A model generated the notes under the pieces. That model did no database searches and had not been told where the DNA came from. It was given only the letters and a program-made list of their open reading frames with translations. A stretch of DNA of 64,000 nt from Dactylonectria macrodidyma (lineage: Eukaryota > Ascomycota > Sordariomycetes > Hypocreales > Nectriaceae). Each line of letters opens with the position of its first letter. The stretch's first letter is position 1. Shown here piece after piece: positions 23,380-33,519 of the stretch. The position numbers were made by a program, and so were the translations under genes. The stretch is from positions 558,001 through 622,000 of the forward strand of contig JAGMUV010000020.1 of assembly GCA_020744425.1 (NCBI GenBank), in the 5' to 3' direction.

Positions 23380-24163
23380 CGGATCCCTAGTCAGGGAGAT
23401 GATGGATGGTACCGCATGTTTGGTTTGCTATTCCAAGACACACAGGAGAATGGCGCGGCTGGATATAGGGCCAAGTATACCCCATGAAAGTTTGACCCCA
23501 GAAAGTGACAACCACACCCTGCTAATTCTGTGTCTTTCTGAAGATTACTGCGAAGTAGACAAAGCTAGCAAATCAAGTCTCCTGACTCCAACAAGCGGTG
23601 TAACACCGAACAGCATGTGGACTCCAAGCAGTGACTCTACCAGTTTCACGCCAAAGTGCTCGGATACACGGCTTATATCCCAGACTACGGACGACAACTC
23701 TGGAGTAGCAAACGGCACTTTTACAGAAATGTTTCCGGAACTCGTTGATAACTCGGCACATCTGGACCAATCGGCGAACAGCCATGATGCGTTCACAGGG
23801 GACCACGGATTTCCCATGACTCCCCTTCCTGACACACCTTTGTGGACCCCGGATAACCCTGGATTTGATACAGCTGTATCCGGAAATATGGCTAGGTCGC
23901 TCTTTGGTGCAGCAAGTGTCCCACCAACCTCTTGTAGTTGCATGGGCTCAAAAGTTTGTGGCTCGTGTCGACTCAAGGAACGGAACTCGGCCCTACGTTC
24001 GGAGAACAGGAACCTACGCAGCGTGCTTGACCTCATCAAGTCAACTGTAGACGAGCACTACGAAGTGCTGTCGGATGTGGATGAGCAAGGGTTACTTGCT
24101 CCAGACACAATGGCCAAGCTATGGAACCATCAGGAGCAGTTGGGGAAGCATCTGCAGTTCTAG
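23380..24163 (+). pseudogene. Detached C-terminal part of the C2H2 gene
   Basis: Directly after the TAA at 23377 the same frame reads RIPSQGDDGWYRMFGLLFQD, which fits the helix expected after the zinc fingers in this protein class. It stops at about 23484. Coding composition then continues in the next frame to a stop at 24163. That part is Ser/Thr/Pro-rich (PTSGVTPNSMWTPSSDSTSF) and closes with a cysteine knot (CSCMGSKVCGSC) and a coiled-coil-like helix (RLKERNSALRSENRNLRSVL). No intron of normal size repairs the two breaks. The stretch reads as the tail of the upstream gene cut off by one nonsense codon and one frameshift. Confidence 0.55.
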
Positions 24164-25502
24164 GACCAAAACCATTATTAAGCTCACTCACTGTCTTGTT
24201 TTTTTTTTTTTTTTTTTTCTTTCTAAAGAGACTGCTCCGTAAGTAGTCAGGCATTCATCTATATTGAGCCCGTGGGACTAATTCAACGTGTGTAGCCCTT
24301 TTATCAGCCAAGGTATGGATAGGCTGAAAGACTTGCGCACTCTCGTTGCAATAAGCTGACAAAGTAAGAATGATTTGGCTTCCTGTACATTAACATTTAC
24401 ATAGACATATATGCTATAGATTTAGTTTACTTTCTAGCTAGTTGTATTTACTTAGCATATCGTCATCATGTTTGGTTTAGTTCTTTCACATAGACTCGTT
24501 GTTATTAGTCAAGGTTTTAGAGACGATGTCGGACGGCTCGGATGAATAGAGAGGTAAATTTGTGGAGGTGGTGGATATCGAAGATGCTAATGTCGCCGAT
24601 GTCGTCGCCGAGCCCCTGGCAAGCGCAATGGTCTTTTCTCTTGGAGATGCGTTGCCGTGGTGGTCAGCGGCTCAGAACGAGAATCTATCATATAATGAAG
24701 TTAGCTAGCGCCCTCTTCGGTTGTATATAAATATTTCTAAGCTCCCACTGATGTGTCAATGTTAATGCTCATACTAAACAAAGAGCAAAACTCATTCTAT
24801 CATGCTAGATTAGCGCAGGCGCTCCTCAGATACGCATGGCGGTTGCCGGAATCTAATACTAGCTTGCAAAGGTTGTCTCAACTACAGATCTCGACTCGAT
24901 GGCGGTAGTAAGAATAGGCTTTCGCATCAGGACACATGAAATGGTCGTAGGCGAGGTGTTGATTTAGAAAGGAGCAAAGGGAGAAACATAGAAAAGGAGG
25001 GTAAGTAAAATACCGAGAGACTAGCCGTGGGGGTATAACAGAACGTTTCATTGTGGCTATTTTAGGATAATCTGATACTAGAAATAGGATTGCGATTGCC
25101 CAAATCCCGGAGGCGACCAATCGCGGCCGATATATGCTAGACTTCAAGCTGTTCCCGCATGCTGCGGCTGAACACCTGGCGCCGATTCCATTTGGTGCCA
25201 CCTCGAGCTGAGAAGTCGGCCAGCGCCACTTTTTGATTCTTCTTTTTTGGCCTGAGGCGCCCGTTCTGGCGTTTTGGCGTTCAGCTGCCCTCACTGCCAC
25301 GATGCCCTAGACTGCAAGGAGGTAGACCTCAGTTCACTGCCTCAATAGCTGCCCCCGAGACCTCAACTTCGGTTTGGACACATAATTCCTCGCACGTCGC
25401 CCGATGATACCAAGAGACTGATCGCCCAACCTTTCGCTTACACCACCCCTGCTCTCCGAAAGCCAGCCAAGTGAAGCCTTTGTCAAGGACCAAGACGCGA
25501 CG
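24164..25502. other. Intergenic region with a poly-T tract and an orphan coding-like stretch
   Basis: A 20-base T run lies just downstream of the C2H2 tail. Positions 24550-24708 stay open for 52 codons with protein-like composition (FVEVVDIEDANVADVVAEPL) but no start codon or splice partner was found; it may be a relic exon. Confidence 0.4.
24199..24218 (+). repeat. Poly-T tract (20 bases)
   Basis: Uninterrupted run of 20 T, 36 bases after the C2H2 tail stop codon. It could be an A-tail footprint of a retroposed sequence on the minus strand, but no element body is visible. Confidence 0.9.
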
Positions 25503-27658
25503 ATGACCCTCTGTGGCCGTTGTCTGCAGGTGGTGCGGAAGGAGCACCCAATGATACGGATTGCTGGAGAGGAGCCTACGGTTGATCATCACAACACGTT
25601 CAGGGCCCTCAGGCAGTCGGCGAAATCGTGCGAGCTCTGCATGGCCATCCTTGAATCGGCCACGCACGATCGGTCCCTCGAGGAGGAGGCAGATCTGGAG
25701 CGAACATTCGAGGGCCTCAAGCTGCGGGTCGAGGTGAACCACTATCTTTGCACTCCGTACCAGTCGAGCCCGCCATCTTCCAACGATATAAGCGCCTGGG
25801 GCCTCCGAGCGTACTGGATCCGGGAAGAGATGTCGACGAGTCTGATCTTGCGCAAAGAGCTAGGTAAGTTGCTGCCCCGGAGAGAACTTGAACATCAACT
25901 TCCCTGGCCTCGTCTGCCATGCTGACGACGGAGGAAGACGACACCAGAGAGAGGCCAATCTGGACCAGCTCCCGACCGGCTACCGTGGAGGCCCTGCTGC
26001 CAACCATCTTGACCTGGCTGAAGGAGTGCGACGACATGCACACGTCAGAATGCTCGATCGAACGTGTTCCGAAGCTCCCCGTCCTACCCACCCGCTGTAT
26101 TGATGTCGGAGGAGACGACGGGCCTGTCGAGCCACGGCTTGCCATCTCGGGTGGCTGCCACGGGCGCTACACGACCCTGAGTCACTGCTGGGGCAAAGGC
26201 CAACTGCCGGCGAGGCTGACGACGAGTTCCGTCCTTCCCCTGTCTGACGCCATCCACTTCGACACGCTGCCGAGGACTTACAGAGACGCCATCAGCATCA
26301 CGCGGGCGCTCGGGATCCGATACATCTGGATAGACTCGCTCTGCATCATACAAGGTGAGCACCTCTCCGCTAACTGCCCTCTCTCTGGAGATAGATAGGC
26401 GCTGAACAAGGGCTGTCGTTCCCCCGTAGACGACGCCGACGACTGGGAGAGAGAGTCGGCGAACATGGCTTCCATATACCGGAACGCCTACCTGAACATC
26501 GCCGCGACGTCGGCGCTCGACAGCGACGGCGGGTGTATGTACACGCCTAGGCCTACTACGAGCTTCCAGATCGAGCCGCCGCCGAGATGGTCCAGTAGAG
26601 GTCACTTCGGGGACGCAGCCGACTCGGAGCAGGCGACGCCAGCACTCCTCCGGCCATCGAGCTCGGCGAGGAAGCTGGAAAAGGCCGCGCTGAACACCAG
26701 AGCTTGGGTGCTCCAGGAAGTGTGCCTTTCTCGCCGGACCATCCACTTCGCCCAAGATCAGATGTATTGGTTCTGTGCCGAGCGTGAGGCATCCGAAGAC
26801 GGCACGCATGTCCACACGCCGCACTACGGGTCCCCCCGGGCTCCGCTGCTTGGTCCCCCACACTGGCTCATGGGCCAGAGGGACCAGGTCACCCGCGGGT
26901 CTGTATATACCATGTGGTGGACTCTCGTCGAGGACTACTCCTCGCGCGCCCTGACCCACGCCAGTGACAAGATGGCGGCGCTGGCCGGCCTGACCCAGTT
27001 CTTCCACGAGAGGCTGAGCGAGGACGAGCCGGTGGCCGGAATGTGGAAGGCTGAACTCGTCGACAGCCTCTGCTGGACTTGCGACCCGTTCCAAGTGGGA
27101 GATGCCTTGCCTACCCCCGGCCCACCGTCGTGGTCCTGGATGTCAATCGACGGCCCCATCAAGCGGAACTGCTGCAGGATGCCTAACGAACTGCCCGGCG
27201 AACGGAGCGAAAAGGAGCTTGCCATTGAGAGCGTCGACGTCACCTGGTCCGGCCGGCTGCTGACCTCGTCCATGCAAGGCGGGCGACTGGTTGGGCGAGG
27301 CCTGCTCGCAGAACTGGACTTCCGCCTGGAAGAGGAACACCTCCACCACTGCGCTTCCACGGGAACGACGGGCCAGATGATACTCTTCCAAGGCGAATCT
27401 CGCGTCGTCGGCCGGTTCAAGTTCGACCGACACGCCGACGTGTCGAAGGGCGCCGTGCGGTGCCTCGCCGTGACGCTGAAACAAGTGACGCTGAACTTTT
27501 GTCCGCCGCAAGAACCCGTCTACTTCTGGTTCCACGTTCTGATCCTAGAGCCGACCGGCCGAGAGGATGGCGAGTTTCGTCGCATCGGAGCGGGCAAGGT
27601 CTGGGCAAATTCGGGCGTGTTCGACCAGCTCCAACCACAGATGGTGCAGATCGTCTGA
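25503..27658 (+). CDS. HET-domain protein, second copy type
   Basis: Exons 25503-25863, 25938-26354 and 26430-27658 give 668 residues; both introns (74 and 75 bp) keep frame, each after the first base of an Asp codon. The N-terminus starts MTLCGRCLQVV and has paired cysteines (SCELC). The HET domain lies at about 198-375, with YTTLSHCWGKGQLP, YIWIDSLCIIQDD, MASIYRNAYLNIAATSA and TRAWVLQEVCLSRR, followed by the usual PSWSWMSIDGP. It is GC-richer than the HET gene at 4.2 kb and does not look like a recent duplicate of it. HET proteins act in non-self recognition and cell death in studied cases; here that role is inference. A long antisense ORF at 26084-27094 is a shadow of this GC-rich gene. 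Confidence 0.93.
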
Positions 27659-29009
27659 CCGGAGATGTATCGGCACAAGTCCCAATTCGGAGTTTGACAA
27701 TAACATGCTAGCTCCCTATGCAAGACTCTTTAGCCCAAGGCTTGCGGTACGTGATGCGACGCTCTAAGACTGAAGGCGTAGTTATCTACTTTCCGTTAGT
27801 AAGACTCATCTTCTTGTTATCAATCCGTCATGTGTTTGTGTGTGTGTATGTGTGTGTTACAGGCAGAATGCCGCATAGCGGCGCGCCTCCTGCGGCGGCG
27901 CTTGAAGACTGCCTCCACCAGCTGACAAAAGATGCGTCCATTTTTCGCGTAGGTTCTCCAATTCTTTCCGAGGTTTTTATCCCTCCTATCCCCTTTCTTG
28001 TGTTTATCTAGTATCGGGATTACATGATGGTTCAGGGAGCAAGTCTTCAGGTGTGTCAGAGAGAGCTATGGGCCACAATTGCACTTCGGCAAGAGGAGTG
28101 CGCATTCCCTTTTGGCATAGCTTGCAATGCGACAAGGTGTTGATTTGCAGCGTCACTGCCCGGCTTGGCATGGAGTTGCTGTGGAAGCTGATCATCCATA
28201 TCTGGGCATCTGCCCGGATAACTCTATGCTGGTAGAGGCTTATCGCCGGGATAGGGCAATTGAGAGACCATGAACCGAACCTGCTTCTTTCAGGGGACTA
28301 CACCTTCAATTTAGATCATTATTAGGTATACTTTAAAATATAAGGAGGTTTTGACTAATATAAATAACTATTTTAAAACTATTATTGTATTTGAATTGCC
28401 TTTTAATTAGTAAGTATTACAATAACCTCGAGTTACAAAGTATTATTAACTGTTGTAAGCTAGGCCTGGGTAGAGGGATTACCACTATAATTACTACAAT
28501 ACCAAGGCCTATGTCGAGAATCAGGTAGGCTATGCAAGTTGCAGTCAACCCAGCACAATGAACGGCACACTGGACAACGCGAGGAGGACAAGAAACCGCC
28601 TGGGCAGAGGGATAAGTACGCGTGATAGGGTGCATGAATCTAAGGCATTTCTCAGCTGACTCCGCTAGGCATTCGAGAATTCTGTTCAATCAACGCTGCA
28701 GTGCAGTGTCTCTGTGGAGGAAGTGGCTTATGGCTAACACAAGGTCGTCTCAACCTACAGCACTTCGAAGAAGCCTTACCCCGCTTATTGGATCAAAGCC
28801 TCAAAGGGCTTGAACGCACTGCCTTAGTTCGTCCAATGAAGACGCACTGCTGACATGGGCTCCGACTTGAAGCGGCGGTTGGTGCTACGCATAACAGGCA
28901 GAATCCGTGCCTAACACTATTAAGATTAGTTGGTTCCTCTTCTGCTCCATCGGATTCTGCTGTTACCATCCAAGTGTTCATCAAGTTTGGGGAAGCCAAC
29001 GTCTTTGCC
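27659..29009. other. Intergenic region with an AT-rich, probably RIP-affected patch
   Basis: Includes a TG-rich microsatellite-like run near 27834-27860 and a strongly AT-rich patch at about 28315-28445, typical of DNA hit by repeat-induced point mutation. No gene supported. Confidence 0.45.
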
Positions 29010-30560
29010 ATGGCTCAGTCCAACTTCATCACTCGCGTCCGACGCCTTGGACTTGCCTCAATCTCCGCGCTCTTTGCCAGTGGGGCCATCCTGATCCTCG
29101 TTGCTCTCAACGCTCTTTTGGGTCCACAGAGTGACTCAGACGTGGAGTCGGCTCCAGAGGCCCCCCTGACCACTGATTCTGAACGCATGTTCCGCTTCCT
29201 CGCCGATCAAAGCCTATACTTTTGGTGCAGCATCGTTGCCTCCGCCGCCGTGGTTATCTGGTATGGCCTGATCCACGCCTATATCCATTTGTCGGGGTGC
29301 CGTTGCGCTCACAAGGCAACATGGGAGGCTGGAGTCAACGAGGGCCCGCATTTCAACTCGACGGGTCGACGAACGATGATACTCGGCCTACGATACCTTT
29401 TTCCGGTGCTGTGTTTTGCCGCTGGCGTCGGCTATCACTTCGGCCTCATCACGATCACGGTGTATACCAACGACGTCATCGACCAAGGCATTCTGAAGCT
29501 CTCTTCCCTTCCACCGCTCGATGCCAACACCAGCTTCTCTGGTCCATGGGCCGTAGGTCTAGATTGTGATACTCAAGACAGCTATTTTGTCGAAGACTTA
29601 GGCATCATTCAAAGAACAGTCGACCCGCCTGCTAGCACCATCATGGTTGGGGCGTTAGATTGCCGCAGCGCCCACGATCCTCTCAGACTCGACGTTGGAT
29701 CGCTTGTCGATCGAGAAATCGTCATGGTCGCCAATTTGACGGACGAGAAAGGGTCTTTCAGCATGGCCAAGAACCATGATGGTTGGATGCGGACACAAAC
29801 ATCCAACAGCTGTTGGCTTGGCAATGGCGAAGAGAAGATCCCCACCGTCATTGACTATCGCATTGTCGAGCCAGGCAAAGTGCAGTTGCAGTGGGCTCGA
29901 CGTGGTTCTTGGCTTGATGGTGACGGCGAAGAAAGCACACCTGTCTTTCGTCGTGTTGGCTTCACCATTCGTTACGCCGTTGCCATGATCGCCAGAGAAA
30001 TCGTGTACACCAGCAAAGACAAATGTGCTACCCCATTTGACGTGGACATTTTGTCTTTTGACAGCAACCCGCCCGCCACCGAGTACGCCAATGGCTCCTT
30101 GCCTCATATCTGGGACTGGACAGACACCATGCTGGGTTCTATTGACTCGGACGTGACCACAGGCGTGACGGCTTTCCTTTGCGCTGTGATGGCGGGGTGG
30201 GCATCTCCAGCACATGGCGCAACCCACGGTCCAAAGATTGGATTCATCGCAGATGACGACAAGCCATTTGGCCCAGAACAAGCTCTCAGTTGGGAACTGC
30301 CAGACGTCGGTCGACAAGGTTTCCCATACTACATGGGTATGCGCATCGACGTCTACACGGGATGCGACCGGGATGCAGCATGCATCTTTCTTATCGTGGG
30401 AACCTTGGCCATCCTTCTTGGCCTGGTACGTCTTCAATGCGGTCCATGCGATGTGGGTGCAGACATGAAGCAGGGTGGATATCTAGCTGTCAGTGGCGAA
30501 GAGCCCACTAAGGAGAATGATACTTTGCTGGGTACAGGATTCGGGGAGGAGAGTGATTGA
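29010..30560 (+). CDS. Polytopic membrane protein with a large glycosylated lumenal domain
   Basis: One exon, 516 residues, from ATG 29010 (tttgccATGGCT, strong context). Three hydrophobic helices lie in the first ~150 residues (LGLASISALFASGAILILVA, FWCSIVASAAVVIWYGLIHA, YLFPVLCFAAGVGYHFGLIT) and one near the end (CIFLIVGTLAILLGLVRL). Between them lies a ~300-residue domain with N-glycosylation sites (NTS, NLT, NGS) and several cysteines, probably on the non-cytosolic side. The tail is short and acidic. I do not recognise the family; such proteins are common in fungal genomes as uncharacterised membrane proteins. No catalytic motif is visible. Confidence 0.8.
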   Translation: MAQSNFITRVRRLGLASISALFASGAILILVALNALLGPQSDSDVESAPEAPLTTDSERMFRFLADQSLYFWCSIVASAAVVIWYGLIHAYIHLSGCRCAHKATWEAGVNEGPHFNSTGRRTMILGLRYLFPVLCFAAGVGYHFGLITITVYTNDVIDQGILKLSSLPPLDANTSFSGPWAVGLDCDTQDSYFVEDLGIIQRTVDPPASTIMVGALDCRSAHDPLRLDVGSLVDREIVMVANLTDEKGSFSMAKNHDGWMRTQTSNSCWLGNGEEKIPTVIDYRIVEPGKVQLQWARRGSWLDGDGEESTPVFRRVGFTIRYAVAMIAREIVYTSKDKCATPFDVDILSFDSNPPATEYANGSLPHIWDWTDTMLGSIDSDVTTGVTAFLCAVMAGWASPAHGATHGPKIGFIADDDKPFGPEQALSWELPDVGRQGFPYYMGMRIDVYTGCDRDAACIFLIVGTLAILLGLVRLQCGPCDVGADMKQGGYLAVSGEEPTKENDTLLGTGFGEESD

Positions 30561-31274
30561 GGTGACGACTAAAGCAATGACTCTAACATGCGTTAACGTG
30601 TTACTCCCGCTTTCAGATTGACAATTTTCTCTCATTATTTGTTGTCATTTCACGAACGTCAGTTCCTCCTGCAATGTTTAGTTTGTTACATATCATCTGC
30701 TTGATACAGAAAATCGAAAGCCACAAATTGGTCAGCTCAAATTAATGACCCAATGCTCGATCGGTGACGGTGATCATTGCTGCCTCGGACCTGAAGTAGC
30801 CGATGTCCAGTCGGTGTGTGAAGAAGTTCCACTTTTTGCTGACTTTCAGCGTATCTCAGATGCGGTCATCATGTGTTACTTGCATTTCACTTGGACAATG
30901 GGAAATCATACATGGTTGTCTAATTTGGACAAAACCCTGGTTTGGCTCAATGACCAGTTTTCGGGCTCATGAAGAGGTCTCCAGGACTCTTGAGAACCAG
31001 ACAGCTCTGCAAAGATGGGCTGGCCCATCTTATGTGGCGGTGTATCTCCCACGCCTGTCTGCACAGCCCCCTGCCCCCAGATCCATCATGGCCAGTTCAA
31101 AGCTATAATAAGCTGCAGCATAACCCTAGTAGTCTCACAGGCTGCCTCTGACCCCTGGTAGACTGTCAGAATATTAAAAATGTGATATTCCCCCACTATA
31201 GCTAGAATTTTGTTCATCTCAATTCGTAAATCTAAGCCCTCGAGGTTCACGTTGCAGGACAGACTATTGGGATC
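30561..31274. other. Intergenic region
   Basis: Spacer before the HeLo-like/ankyrin gene. Short ORFs only; no repeat or regulatory site recognised. Confidence 0.5.
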
Positions 31275-33380
31275 ATGGGTGACCCGCTCTCGGTGATATC
31301 CGGCGTCGCAGGAATCATTGCCATTGGAGTAACGACAACTCAGGGTCTGCTGACGCTGATCCAGCAGATTAAAGACGCACCTGAAGACATCCACGAACTT
31401 CAACTGGAGCTGGGAGGCCATTCGTCGGTCCTCCAATCTGCAAAACAATTATGCGCAACCTACGGAATCCGCATCGACGACGCAGCGCTCGTGGAAACAG
31501 TGAGCGGGTGTGTGCAGCACAGCTCTGCTATTATCGGGACCTTACAAACCACGCTCAAGCCGTTTATCGATGACAGCAGTTGGAGAAGGCGGTCAATAAG
31601 AGCAATTGGCTGGACAATGCGGAAGGGGGAAATCAGAGCCCAACGCTCACGATTCCGAGATGGGACGGCGAGTCTTACGTTGGCAGTGGCGGTACTCAAT
31701 GGGTATGGGTTTCTACTGATTCTGCAGGACTCAAAGGTTTGGTACATTAGCGGAAAACTAACGACGATCAACTCGATAGGCACCTCACCGGCAAGGGGCA
31801 TAATGAGATACGGAACGACATTGCCACTAGCTACGAGAAGCTCTCTGCGCAGTTCCAAAGTCTTGAAAAGGGGAAGATTCTGAGGAAGAAACTAGAGTCC
31901 GACCTCGAAAGCGTGACGTTTGTTCACAGACGGGATTCTAAATCTGCCATCACCGACCTTGACCTTCCAATCCGAAGGTACTTGGAACAGCAGGAGCCTG
32001 ATCAATTTGAAGAAGAGCAGGTGAAATCCATCTCTAGGTGAGCCGAAATTATTGTTGGATGGCACTTCGAGAATAAAACGACTAATCAATCGAACAGATC
32101 ATCAGGCAGCCCTCCTCCACCAGAAGAGCCACTTCTTATTCAAGCAGCCAAAGCCGGTAACAGAAGACTCATACAGGAGCTTCTTGCGAGAGGCACTTCC
32201 ACACTGGACCGAGGAACAGACGGCCGCACTGCGCTCCACTACTCTGCAATTCACGACGATAGCGAAACAGCCCTCCAACTAATCGAGCATGGCGCAGACA
32301 TAAATGCCAAGGATAATGCTCTCGACACCCCTTTCAAATTGGCAACCAGCGGTGAATCCATAAACGTACGAGTGGCAGTGTGTCTGATCGAAAAGGGATG
32401 CGCGATGGGGAGTTTCCCTGCCCATTTTGTCGACGTCTTGGCCACTGCAGAAGAGCCTGGCAATCTCCGTCCACTTATATATCCAATATTAACTCGATGG
32501 AATAAGTCAGCAGCACAAAATCCATTTCTTCTCCATCAAGCCATATCCTTGAGGCAGGACGCGTGCCTCAAGATTTTACTAGAAGAGGGAGTTGATCCCA
32601 AGCAACGAGATTCGCGAGGTACGAACTGCCCCATCTACATTTCATCGAGGTAGAAGCTAATGATCAATATTCGCAGGTATCCCCGCCGTCATGCATGCGA
32701 CGCTCCATCGCAGAATAAGTGCGATACGGATACTAGTCGATCACGGCGCGGATATAGACGCATATATGCCCAGATGGCAACCTGGACACGTTGTCATGGA
32801 TCAGGATTACCTCAAAGGGCTGCCAGATCGGTCCGGGTTCGGGGAGAATTCGCTATCTCTCGCAGTTTATTGGGTCGACTTAGAACTCGTTCAAGACCTT
32901 CTCCAAGTGGGAACCAACCCCGACTTTGTCTTCCCCGACCTCGACCAGTCGACGGACCTAGAACCGCTTTCCGACGCCCAAGGACAGAACTTGATTCATC
33001 GAAACTGTGCAGGGCACTTATTCGACCTCGCCAAGATCCTCATCGACGCCGGCACCGATATTAATAGACAGGTTCGGTCCACCGGGGAAACACCACTATT
33101 TTGGTGCATTGTGTGCGGCAACATGCCATTGCTGCACCTCCTAATCGAAAAAGGGGTCAATGTCAATGTCTTCACCGCGCCAAAGGAGGGTGGCATGTCC
33201 GCTCTGCACTCAACTGTACAATATGGAAAGCTAGAGATGGCGCGGGTCTTGATTGCGAATGGAGCGGACCTGAGAGCCAAGAACAATAGTGGTGAAACGC
33301 CACAAGAACAAGCGCGGAACTCGGGGAAGGATGAATTTATACGTTTATTTGAAGAGACTGAAATAGGCAACAAGGGGTGA
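31275..33380 (+). CDS. HeLo-like N-terminal domain protein with ankyrin repeats
   Basis: Exons 31275-31702, 31780-32037, 32098-32618 and 32677-33380 (introns of 77, 60 and 58 bp) encode 636 residues in frame. The N-terminus, MGDPLSVISGVAGIIAIGVT followed by LLTLIQQIKDAPEDI, is the signature start of the HeLo-like or 'fungal N-terminal domain' found on STAND/NLR-type proteins, and spans about 1-200 with a helical middle (YEKLSAQFQSLEKGK). From about residue 230, after a proline-rich hinge (SSGSPPPPEEP), come ankyrin repeats (for example GTDGRTALHYSAI, GETPLFWCIVCGNMPLLHLL, KLEMARVLIANGADL). No NACHT or NB-ARC ATPase lies between them, so this is a short form lacking the switch domain. Related N-terminal domains act in regulated cell death in fungi; for this protein that is inference. 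Confidence 0.87.
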
Positions 33381-33519
33381 AAAGCGTTTATCATACGGCA
33401 ACTTATCATTAAGATTCTCAGACGGCTCTCAGTCAACACTGGGTAGTAAAATTTGTCTTCATTCCATCCTTCGGCCGGTGGGAGGCTCTGAGCCTACCCT
33501 CACGACCCCGACAATCCCA

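Noticed and set aside
26084..27094. Minus-strand ORF of 336 codons
   Set aside because: Antisense shadow of the GC-rich second HET gene; no domain and Arg/Val-rich composition.
28315..28445. AT-rich patch as a transposon remnant
   Set aside because: Low GC suggests RIP, but no terminal repeats, target duplication or coding relic could be seen.
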